In this document: piece after piece, positions 1 through 8,770 of the stretch
Layout: the number at the start of each line of letters is the position of its first letter
Position numbering within the stretch: the first letter of the stretch is position 1
Assembly (NCBI GenBank): GCA_037126765.1
Contig: JBBCBC010000002.1
Coordinates: forward strand, 47,248,889-47,312,888
From: Stenogyne calaminthoides
Taxonomy: Eukaryota; Streptophyta; Magnoliopsida; Lamiales; Lamiaceae
Direction of reading: 5' to 3'
Length of the DNA: 64,000 nucleotides
Position numbers and translations under genes: made by a program
The notes under the pieces: model-generated
What the model was told of the DNA's origin: nothing
Databases searched by the model: none
What the model saw: the letters and a program-made list of their open reading frames with translations, nothing else

Positions 1-150
1 TTCACATTAGGATCAATAATGTGTTCAAGTGTCCCTCTCTTGAAACAGAAATCAGTCTATCTTGCCAAGTTGACTTGCTTAGTGGCTTTAACAAATCAGC
101 CAACAACACGATTTCGTACCATTATAAGCCAAGCTCAAACACATAATGGG
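1..150 (-). pseudogene. Remnant of a CrRLK1L-type kinase C-lobe
   Basis: The minus strand matches the C-lobe of the second kinase of the neighbouring receptor. The pieces VNLA, GTLEHIIDPNV and RNRVVG line up with MNLA, GTIEKIIDSNL and GRRVVD of that kinase. A TAG replaces the conserved Trp codon after VNLAR, so the copy is broken. The match fades beyond about base 120-150. It lies just 3' of the intact gene on the same strand, which suggests a third tandem kinase copy or the edge of a neighbouring paralogue that continues outside the window. Confidence 0.7.
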
Positions 151-220
151 CCCATGATATCAGGAAGAACATCTTCAACATCAGTTGTTCTCTTCATCGT
201 TTGAGATGGAGTTAGAGCAA

Positions 221-3200
221 CTAAGCTATTTCTGCGGATGTTTGGAACCTCATTGCAGACTCTAGGCTCAAAACGATGTCTCTCATTGATGGACGCTCAA
301 TCCCTTTGAGCCTAAGGCATGCAACAGCTGTTCCAGCGAATTCACTCAAGCATTCAGGTGAAATATGGCCCTTGAGATTAGAATCAATAATTTTTTCAAT
401 TGTCCCTTCCCCGTAACAAGATGTGGCCCATGTGGCCAAGTTCATTTGCTCTTCTGGTAAATTTGGATCTACTACTCGTCTACCACATAAAACTTCAAGC
501 AGCGTAATGCCAAATGGGTATACATCCGACTTGTCTGTCAACCGACTTGACAGAAAGTATTCCGGATCCAAGTAACCTAATGTGCCTCGGACTAAAGTAG
601 TGACATAATCAACATCCCCACCCGATGGGCGTACTTTCGACAACCCGAAATCAGAGATCTTGGCCTCCCATTTCTCATCCAGTAGGATGTTTGTGGACTT
701 GACATCACGGTGGATGATGGTTAGCTCAAAGCCCGTGTGGAGATAGTTCAAACCTTTGGCCGCCCCCAAGCAAATTCGGAGGCGTTGCTTCCATGTTAAA
801 GAGGAATTCTTTGAGTTGTCGAGATGGCTACGTAGAGAGCCTCGAGCCATGTAATCATAGACTAAGATCATCTCCCCTTTCTCATTGCAATAGCCGATGA
901 GTGATACCAAGTGACGGTGCCTTAACTTTGACAACATCTTGATTTCATTTACAAACTCATGAATACCTTGGTTTGAGGATGAGCGCAGTCTTTTGATTGC
1001 CACACTGGTGGCACCGTCAATGAGACCTTTGTACACATTGCCAAATCCTCCTTTGCCGATGATATGATTCTGGCTGAATTTATGAGTAGCAGATTTAATA
1101 TCACTGAGAGAGAAACGCCTGCATAAATTGGAAGGCAAATTTATGCCTTCTGCACGATTTTTTTCTGCAAAAAACAGTCGATCAATAATAATTTGAAATT
1201 TTGGAATTATGATACAAAATGTGTTGGATTTACTGTGACAGATTGAGTATATACCTGATACTAAGCTGAATTCTTTTCTCCTAACTGGATTTATCCTGTT
1301 CCAAAAGGCACCCCATGCCTGATATGTTTTCTGTTTTCTCCCGTCCCTTTTTCCAGCTGAAAAGTACTTTGATGAAAAGTAATTTGAATTTGTTTGTTTG
1401 GTGGGAGAATATATTTTAATAGTCTGCACATCTGTGGAGGATTCATTGGATATCTCAGCTCTATTTAATGATACATTGTCTTCATTTGATGGGCTGGCAT
1501 CAGAAGCATGAGCAACTTCATCTGTATGCTTAGACGACGCAGGTAAGTTTCTGCTCTCCTGCTGCTCAAGTGCAAGCTCGAGTTGGAGCACGACTTGAGA
1601 CATTGTTGGCCGATTATTTGGTTCATCATCCAAGCATTTTATCGCGACCCTCACAAATACCTCCAGGCTGTTTGGTGAAATTTCGCCTCTCAGACTCGAA
1701 TCTACTATCTGATTAGCTTCCCCCTTACTAACCTTATCTCGGGCCCAAATGGTCAGAATCCTCTCATCATCTGAACATGTTGAATCCACTGCTGGTCTCC
1801 CACATAATGCTTCCAACAGCACCACACCAAAGGCATATGTGTCTGTTTTCCGAGTTAGTTTTTGGGTGGTCATATAATATGGGTCAAAGTACCCAAATGT
1901 GCCCTTAACCTTTGTGCTAACATGGTTTTTTAACCTGTTTTTGTCTTCTGATTTTGCCAAGCCAAAATCTGACACCTTAGCTTCAAAATCTTCATCCAGC
2001 AGGATGTTTGAAGCCTTGACATCACGATGTATGATTCTATGGCCTGTGTGAAGATAGTGGAGACCTTGACCAGCTCCGATGCAGATACTTAGGCGTTGCT
2101 TCCAAGTGAGAGAAGTAGAGTCCATGCCTTTCCTTGAAAGTTTATAGAGGTGGTCAGATAGTGTACCAGTAGGCATGTACTCATAAACGAGAATCATTTC
2201 CCTACGCTCACTGCAGTAGCCGATTAAAGAGATCATATTAATATGTCGGAGCTCACAGAGTACTTCAATCTCTGTCAAAAACTCACGCGCTCCTTGCTTG
2301 GAATTTGATTTCGACCTCTTTACAGCAACTGTCTTTTGCCCTTTATCAATGAGGCCTTTGTAGACTAGACCGAACCCACCTCGTCCTATCACAAGTCCAC
2401 TACTGAAATTCCTAGTTGCTAATTGAATCTCAACTAGAGAAAAACGGCGACACAACTGTTCAGCCCTAGCTGATGGCCTTACATCTTCTTCAGAGTTGCT
2501 AGCTTCCCACATTTCCCTAAACTTAAAGACAGTGACATTCAATAGAGATATTACAACTATTACTACAGTTAGGATTGTGTTTCCATTACCGAGAATCGAG
2601 AGAGAAATTCGTGTGGATGGCGAATCCCAAACCAGAGGCAGGGGATTAGGACTAGCTAGACTATTGTCAGGATTGCTCATCTTAACTACTTCAAATCCTG
2701 CAAGGACACCATCTACATCTCTTAGTTCATCATACGAGTGAAGGACAATCAAGAGATCACGCTTACCATCCTCTTTCACCCCTCTCATCATCACCATGTA
2801 GTCCCTATACAACTGAACATAATCTCCATCTCTCGATTTCAATATATCAGTATTAGTTTGAGCAATCATGCCATCAATAAGGACCTTAAACACCACATCA
2901 CCACACCCAGCAACCTTGAGTTCAAGCTCCGAAAAATGAAGCCTGATCAAGTACCTGAACCCCACCTCCACAGATACTCTCCAAGTACGAGTTTTGTTTT
3001 TCTCGACCTTCTGAGTTGCCCACCTGGGAAACACACTATCAAAATCTCCGGGATGTTGTTTGATGTTTAACCGGTATACTATCTCAAGGGCCGTATCATT
3101 ATCAACATAAACCAAATACTCCTTACCAATCACTTGGAGTCCAACATCTCCCCCATCAAAGTAAGAAAGACTAGCAGGGACTGAAATAATCTCGATTCCA

Positions 3201-3757
3201 TTTACGAAAGCATAAGTATATAATGACTGTCTAGTTTCAGGAGAGAAAGTTAAAGTGAGTTGTTGATTTTCCTGAACGTTAACACAGAATTCCTTGGTAA
3301 AAGTATTCATACCATTACCACCAGTAATTGAAGTGCTGAAATTAGAGAGCAAGGTAAAAGCACCGGATTGAACAGTGAATAAATCCCTAAACCCTTTAAA
3401 CCCTTTGTACGGAGACGGATTAAAGTGAAGGCGGATAAGTTTCTGACCTGAATTGACATGAAATGCGTATGAGAATCGGGAGGAAGAAATTCTCGCCGTC
3501 TGGTGGGGGACTGAATCGGCTGAAGACGGCATTCGAATTGCAGTTGAAGTTGTTGATGAGCCCTTTAATTGCAGCAACGATCGTGGTTGTTTATCTCCAA
3601 GCCATGTGCTTCCACTGCGGGATGAAGAAATTCCGGTTGAGCCACAGTTTATGGAAACATCACCTGTGAAGTGAATTGGATTTTTACTACGGATCTTTGT
3701 GATTGTGAAGAGGAAGCATAGAATTAGCAGAGCATTTGAAAGTGGAGAGAGTTTCAT
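221..3757 (-). CDS. Malectin-like receptor with two tandem kinase domains (CrRLK1L, FERONIA-like)
   Basis: The open frame has 1178 codons. It starts with a signal peptide (residues 1-24), followed by a malectin-like extracellular region (about 30-360, with INCGS near the start), a membrane segment (about 390-412) and kinase 1 (about 455-735: GRGGFGLV, K480, HRD 577-579, DFG 597-599). A charged linker leads to kinase 2 (about 899-1170: GKGGFGNV, K922, HRD 1016-1018, DFG 1036-1038, DPEY). FERONIA relatives normally have one kinase and about 850 residues. The family senses wall status or RALF-type peptides at the plasma membrane; that role is inferred here. Kinase 1 reads DPYY where relatives have DPEY, so the APE-type Glu is missing. 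Residues 835-864 look like an unspliced in-frame intron, so the mature protein may have 1148 residues. The start is the only Met before the signal peptide. Confidence 0.9.
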   Translation of the reverse strand: MKLSPLSNALLILCFLFTITKIRSKNPIHFTGDVSINCGSTGISSSRSGSTWLGDKQPRSLLQLKGSSTTSTAIRMPSSADSVPHQTARISSSRFSYAFHVNSGQKLIRLHFNPSPYKGFKGFRDLFTVQSGAFTLLSNFSTSITGGNGMNTFTKEFCVNVQENQQLTLTFSPETRQSLYTYAFVNGIEIISVPASLSYFDGGDVGLQVIGKEYLVYVDNDTALEIVYRLNIKQHPGDFDSVFPRWATQKVEKNKTRTWRVSVEVGFRYLIRLHFSELELKVAGCGDVVFKVLIDGMIAQTNTDILKSRDGDYVQLYRDYMVMMRGVKEDGKRDLLIVLHSYDELRDVDGVLAGFEVVKMSNPDNSLASPNPLPLVWDSPSTRISLSILGNGNTILTVVIVVISLLNVTVFKFREMWEASNSEEDVRPSARAEQLCRRFSLVEIQLATRNFSSGLVIGRGGFGLVYKGLIDKGQKTVAVKRSKSNSKQGAREFLTEIEVLCELRHINMISLIGYCSERREMILVYEYMPTGTLSDHLYKLSRKGMDSTSLTWKQRLSICIGAGQGLHYLHTGHRIIHRDVKASNILLDEDFEAKVSDFGLAKSEDKNRLKNHVSTKVKGTFGYFDPYYMTTQKLTRKTDTYAFGVVLLEALCGRPAVDSTCSDDERILTIWARDKVSKGEANQIVDSSLRGEISPNSLEVFVRVAIKCLDDEPNNRPTMSQVVLQLELALEQQESRNLPASSKHTDEVAHASDASPSNEDNVSLNRAEISNESSTDVQTIKIYSPTKQTNSNYFSSKYFSAGKRDGRKQKTYQAWGAFWNRINPVRRKEFSLVSGIYSICHSKSNTFCIIIPKFQIIIDRLFFAEKNRAEGINLPSNLCRRFSLSDIKSATHKFSQNHIIGKGGFGNVYKGLIDGATSVAIKRLRSSSNQGIHEFVNEIKMLSKLRHRHLVSLIGYCNEKGEMILVYDYMARGSLRSHLDNSKNSSLTWKQRLRICLGAAKGLNYLHTGFELTIIHRDVKSTNILLDEKWEAKISDFGLSKVRPSGGDVDYVTTLVRGTLGYLDPEYFLSSRLTDKSDVYPFGITLLEVLCGRRVVDPNLPEEQMNLATWATSCYGEGTIEKIIDSNLKGHISPECLSEFAGTAVACLRLKGIERPSMRDIVLSLESAMRFQTSAEIA
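1165..1254 (-). other. Candidate 90-nt in-frame intron inside the receptor gene
   Basis: On the minus strand the segment begins GTATATAC and ends TTTTTTGCAG. It is AT-rich, exactly 90 nt long and free of stop codons in the coding frame. It encodes residues 835-864, a hydrophobic, low-complexity stretch unlike a kinase linker. Removal joins TCA-G to AA-AAA in frame, giving ...SLVS-EKNR.... Splicing or retention would therefore both give a full protein. Confidence 0.75.
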
Positions 3758-3953
3758 GGTTGAAACTCAACCAGAAGAATGATTGGAATTTGGGGAAGAA
3801 TGACAATAATTATTAGACTTTAAAAGTCCACTCCATGATAAACATGGTAGTTAAAGATAATTTCAGTTAAATATTTGATTAAGTATTTTGTTCAAGTCCT
3901 AACTTGGTCCATCATATACTATACTACTCCACGGTGCATGAAAGAATCTTGTG

Positions 3954-3964
3954 TTTTTTTTTTT

Positions 3965-4008
<44 letters not shown>

Positions 4009-4015
4009 GGGGGGG
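3954..4015. repeat. Compound simple repeat: T16, (GT)18, G10
   Basis: An uninterrupted T run is followed by about 18 GT units and a G run. Such tracts are highly length-variable and error-prone in assemblies. Confidence 0.97.
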
Positions 4016-4415
4016 TTCGGTCAAAGAATCTTGTAATCAATTTATGTTTGTTTGACAAAGATCAATAATAGTGTTGCATTAATTGAAAAAATTGTTCAAA
4101 TGTAAGTTTTACATTAAGCTATTTTTTTCCACCAAAACAAAAACGGGTTCGAATCCTCTGTAGTATTTTATGATATATTTTTTTATTGTGAATCGTCAAA
4201 TTAAGAGTTTGCACATCGTTGTCTACTACATAGTGTGTGATTTAATGGTCCATAATAAGAAATGTACTGTAAAATACTGCAGAGAATCCAAAATATTTAT
4301 GACGAGTGAATTGGATTTATTTTGTCAAACATCTTATTTGGATAAAATATTTGTATGCATCATTTGCATAGTTCAACTCGAGTGCGATTTTTAAATAATA
4401 TTAATTATTTTATTA

Positions 4416-4420
4416 AAACC
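4416..4420. repeat. Target-site duplication AAACC, left copy
   Basis: AAACC directly precedes the left LTR and is repeated exactly after the right LTR at 17907-17911. Five bp is the normal target duplication for Ty3/gypsy integrases. Confidence 0.9.
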
Positions 4421-5556
4421 TGTTGAGAGTCGTTTTTTTACGAAGAGTATTATGTGGCTAATTTGGGAACGACTCACAAACAAAACATGCACGTGTAAAA
4501 TAAACTGTAAATAAGATGAATTTATTGACCGGGTTAAATGAAATGACTACTCTGGGGCATACCAAGCCGGGATGTGGTATTACGAAGTGTTACACGCATA
4601 ATATTTGATACATCTTATGAAGATGAATCGTTCTGAGATGAAGATAATTCGGAGAGTTAGCATATGAGTGCTAGGGTTTTTGTGTAAGCGGATAATCTCG
4701 AATTTTTTTTTTCTCGCCTCAAGGAAATTCTTGTGTGGGTGTCATTTGTTTCGGGAAATTTTTTCGAACCTTTCTTTCTTTTTTTTTTTTCTTCCTTTTT
4801 ATAGCACCGACAAGCACGAATTGGGCGTTGGCGACGAGCCGGAGACTTCGGATCATGCAAGAATCCAGCGATATTGCTAACGCTCCCAACTTCGCTTTCT
4901 AGATTGATCTTGGAGCTTACTTGTGCGTAGAAGCGCACTCTTTTGGTCGTCCAAATTAATATTTTTTGCTCGGTTGGATGCTTTGTTCGCCCCTTTAACC
5001 ATGTCAGTTTTATGCTGGAATATTGTCCTCCTCGAGCACACTGAGCCCTCAGGATGTTCGGGTCTTCGGGATATCTGAGTGTCGAGCACTCTGACCCTTC
5101 AGGATGCCTGAGTCTTCAGAATGTTGTGCTGCGAGCATACTGACCCTCAGGATATCTGAGGTTTTGGATATCTGAATCGCGAAAGCATCTCGACCCTCGG
5201 GATATCCGAGTTGCGAGCATACCAACCTAAGGATATCTCGAGCCTTTCAGATATCTCGAAGTTGCGAAGATAATCTTCCTTAGGATATCCGAGCCTTTCA
5301 GGATATCTCGAAAGGCAGCATCTTGAATTCTAGGATATCTCGAGCCTTTTCGGGATATCGAGTTCTTGAGCATCTTGACCCTCGGGATATCGAAGCTTTC
5401 AAATTGCCTCGAGTCTTTTTGACTTAGCTCGTTTAATTCCTCTTTCCTGATCTGAGTAGCGAATACTTGTCAATTGGGCATGAATATTTTAATAAATATT
5501 ACACGTGTCGCTCTTACATGTTCGATTAATCATGGATTATTATATCGAACACAACA
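4421..5556 (-). repeat. 3' LTR of the Tat element
   Basis: This LTR aligns along its length with 16777-17906. It begins TGTTG and ends CAACA, a perfect 5-bp inverted terminus. Its middle holds many irregular GATATC-centred palindromes. On the minus strand it is the downstream LTR. Confidence 0.93.
5040..5400. repeat. Array of GATATC-centred palindromes inside the LTR
   Basis: About eleven copies of a degenerate unit like CTCGGGATATCCGAG occur at uneven 15-80 bp spacing, often preceded by GACCCTC. The core is close to a perfect palindrome. The same array is in the other LTR (about 17440-17740). Confidence 0.85.
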
Positions 5557-5676
5557 ATACCCCCGGTAATACCGGTCTTTTGTAGATTCACGGGGGCCCG
5601 ATTGTTAAAATCTTATTGGGCCATAGTTGATGTCGTTTCAGATTGATACATCTTTGGATTTTTTAAATTGAATCAA

Positions 5677-5688
5677 TATTTATATATA
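5677..5688 (+). promoter_or_regulatory. TATA-like box for the antisense ORF of the Tat element
   Basis: TATTTATATATA lies about 150 bp upstream of the plus-strand ORF start at 5837, followed by a pyrimidine-rich leader. It fits a promoter for the antisense gene, but only position and sequence support it. Confidence 0.45.
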
Positions 5689-6878
5689 CCTCGTTTCTCC
5701 GCCTTTAAACTCTTTTTTCTTCTTTCTTTCTTTTTTTGCCTCTGTCTTTCAATCTTTTACGTGGTTCGAAAATTTCCATGAGGCTTCATCATTCCGTGAA
5801 GAATTTTACTCGTAAATAACGATTATTTCTCTAATTGTGATTATGGCCTCTCGTTCAAACCCTATTGTTCCCCTAGAATCAGACCGCCATAGTTTCTCTT
5901 CTTCCCCCTTTGTCAGTAGAATCCCCCGTAACGACGAATGCCTTGGGAGGCGAATGTCTCGAAGTTCAGAATTCGTTGGCAAGTTCGCAACCGCTTTTCA
6001 TTTTTTTCCTCCGATTCCGACGAAGCCCTAAATGAATTGGATAGGGATTTGGTCCGCAATGATTTTTCGGACGATTCAAGTGATAATTCTTTGCCCCAAA
6101 TTCAAATTGGGTCTAGGGCTGTTGATAATGTTGATATAGATAGGAATGATGATGTTGTGAGGGGGGAAATTTTGATGGCTGTAAATATGACCGAATCGAA
6201 CATAGGGGTAGTTGGTGAGCAAAACTCTGAGCTTGATATACCTGTTGGTGTCCCTCATAGTCCAACATATAACGAGTATAATGCTCGTTATAGTTTTGAT
6301 TGACCCGAGCAACCCCATAGGATTAGGGTTGAGAATGAGTACCCAACGAGCAAGATAGCGAGCGTAATTGATGCAGATATGCTCACTCGGCTGCATAGGA
6401 TTTACAAAACCCCTCAAGATGTCTTTTTCTGGGCACCGGGTCCTGATGAGCGGGCCGACCAACCCCTGAGGGTTGTGTTGCTGTAAATTTAGACACAATG
6501 GAAGCTGGCCTTCGATTTTCCCTCCATCCGGCAATCACCCGCTTGCTCGTGGAATGGAAAATTACCATCACGCAGCTGAAGCCGAATGGGTGGCATATGA
6601 TTATAAGTTTCCTGACTTTGTTCGGCAAGATGAAGTTAAGATACTATCCCTCAGCGGCTGAACTTGCTCGATTGGTGCACTTGACCCGTCCGAGGGGCGA
6701 ACATGGATGGTTGTTCATGCAAGCTAATGCCAAGTGCAAAATCATTGAGGATGTGCCGAACAAATTCAGTGATTGGAAGGAAAAAATTTGGTTCGTTGGG
6801 GGCGATTGGAAGAGTCGGCCTCTCGAAGTTTAACCAAATGCTCGTTTAGACATCCCCACCGACGGGGTGGTGTATCAA

Positions 6879-6941
6879 GTAAGTGATTTTATGTCTTTCG
6901 TTCTTCGATTTGAACTGATTTTAACTCGCTCTTTATTTCAG
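6879..6941 (+). other. Predicted intron in the antisense ORF
   Basis: The 63-bp segment has donor CAA-GTAAGTG and acceptor TTATTTCAG-G on the plus strand, just after the domain-coding stretch. Its orientation supports real antisense transcription of the element, now or in an ancestor. Confidence 0.6.
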
Positions 6942-8127
6942 GGATTCCAGCTGCGACGGATAAGGAGACCAACTACGGTTATTTTAGCAGCGTTTGGTAA
7001 ATTGATTTGGAGTCTCGCTTGGAACGGTCTGTGAGAACTCTGAATACCGCCGATTAGAGAAAGAAATGAGGTATATTTGTACCTCCTCATCATCTTGTTG
7101 TTGTTAATCCCGCTGGTAAGGATTGCCTCTTTTATTTGTATAAGCTTTGTGCCATTTTGCTCGCTGTTATCCTTTTGTGCATAATGAATTGTTTTGTTTA
7201 TAGCTTTCCCTCTTTGTGACCATTCTGCGGAGTACATCCGAACATACCGAGATGGCTCGGAGAAAAAGGCCATGCGAGCTTGTTTTTCGGATTCAGCCGA
7301 GGAGGAGGCTCAACGAGCAGCAGAGGGGAGGCGGCGAGAAAGATTCGCCGTCCGCCCACGGGGCAATCGAGCCGAAAAGGAGTACTTTCGTTCGGCCGAA
7401 GCGAAGGCTCGGCGAACAAGCTCGCCGCCAAAGACCGAGGGTGGAAATCGGCGAAAGGGTCGAGCGAACAAACTTCTGACGAAGCGAACGAGCAAATTTC
7501 GGGACGAAAGCACCGATGCCGATTAGGGGCTCGGACCCCATCGCTGAGGCGATCGAGCGGCCGCTCGTGGTCGGTCCCGGCCACAAATCGTTGAAATGGA
7601 GGTAGGCACATCTTCTCCACCTCCTTGACCCCCGATCATGGACTTCCGTTGAATCGAAGCCGGTCCCCGAGGATAAATCATTCTTGGGATGGGATCCCGG
7701 CCGTGTGAAAGGTGTACATTTTGTTCGAAATATGCTTTTGCTTTGGTTACCTCGCTTTTTTTTTCTTTTATATTTACTTGCTCGGATATATATGTAGGTT
7801 GAGCAGGTTTGCACCCTTGATGCCCAATCTGAAAAACTATTTCTGCTCGCCGAGTGTTCTCAAGGTTCCGCATTCTCGAACATAAAAAAAGGGTGCCAGA
7901 CTCGCTCGAGCATGGACCACCGAGGAAGAGTCCACTGGGTCCCTCCTCGAAAATATGCATCCGGTCCTGCACTTCAGGGCTAATCTATGGTCGCCCTTGA
8001 GAAAGTTCTATTGAAGTCCGCTAACCTCCATGCCAACTACTTGGCTTTGATCAGAACTGAAGAAAAGGCATGAAACGGGGACTCAGATTAACCGAGGTTG
8101 GCTCAGTGGACGCTTCTCAAGACAAGC

Positions 8128-8240
8128 TGATGCTCGCCAAGCTCAGGAGGATGCCCACAAGGCTTAGGAAAATGCTCGCCAAGTTCAGGAAAATGCTCGC
8201 TTGGCTCAGGAGGATGCTCGCCAGACGAAGGAGGAGCTAA
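8128..8240 (+). repeat. Tandem 24-nt repeats coding for a coiled-coil
   Basis: Four to five units of about 24 nt encode variants of ARQAQEDA (ARQVQENA, ARLAQEDA), a heptad-like charged helix. One unit carries a TAG stop. It sits in the C-terminal half of the antisense ORF. Confidence 0.8.
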
Positions 8241-8770
8241 TTCACTTCGTGAGGAGGTGGCGAAGATAATGAAGAGCTCGTGAGGAAATGAATGTTGAGC
8301 TTCAGAGACTCGAAAGCAAAGGCGCCGAGGCCATGGAAAGCGAGAGGGACGCGGCCAACAAATTTCATCATTGCCGGAGAGACCAACACTCGTTTGGGTC
8401 TCGAAAATTCAAAAGTCGCACTAACGACGAGTATGTTGATTCCATGTCCAACTTCTCCTATATTTGTGCCTTCGCCGATGCTATCCGGTCTGTTCGCCAT
8501 ACATCCAAATGCGAACAAATTGCCCCAATTTCTATCCGGGCCAAAGAAGATTCGACGACAACCCACCGGATCGCAACCTTCCAATGTCGATTTGAACGAT
8601 CCGGTGATTTTTTCTATTCTTCCCGGCGGATCAAAGTTGATGATCCTATTCCGGATGAGGAAGATGGCTCAGACGTGAATATCGCCGTGTTCTGGCCAAG
8701 ATCTCCAAACCGAGTTGGGGACCGACGGGCGCAGCCGAAAGCAAAGGGACCTCTGTGGATCGAAAGGTAA

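Larger units (their letters stand above)
3758..4420 (-). promoter_or_regulatory. Upstream region of the receptor gene
   Basis: This 663-bp AT-rich stretch lies between the receptor start and the edge of the retrotransposon, so it must hold the receptor promoter unless the LTR contributes. I see no conserved ORF. A T/GT/G tract sits 200-260 bp upstream of the start codon. No clear TATA box was assigned. Confidence 0.45.
5837..8770 (+). pseudogene. Decayed antisense ORF of the Tat element (putative gypsy-type transposon domain)
   Basis: This coding region runs opposite to gag-pol. Its N-terminal part (5837-6303) is acidic and Ser-rich and changes frame. The best-preserved part, 6498-6833, reads GLRFSLHP...LKPNGW... 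GWLF...WKEKIWFV, the pattern of the plant putative gypsy-type transposon domain (Transposase_28, PF04195). A canonical intron follows at 6879-6941 (GTAAGTG...TTTCAG). Further on come Arg/Glu-rich coiled-coil-like segments (about 7200-8330) and a last ORF to 8770. Stops and frame changes show it is decayed. The function of this protein in Tat elements is unknown. Confidence 0.75.

Noticed and set aside
4144..4160. tRNA T-loop-like GGGTTCGAATCC
   Set aside because: No acceptor stem, D-arm or anticodon arm can be built upstream; it is an isolated motif.
5040..5400. CRISPR-like array
   Set aside because: Repeats are degenerate palindromes at uneven spacing inside an LTR of a plant element; there are no regular spacers.
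7293..7972. Minus-strand ORFs of 140-173 codons in the GC-rich part of the Tat element
   Set aside because: They mirror the plus-strand antisense ORF, overlap each other in several frames and show no family pattern.
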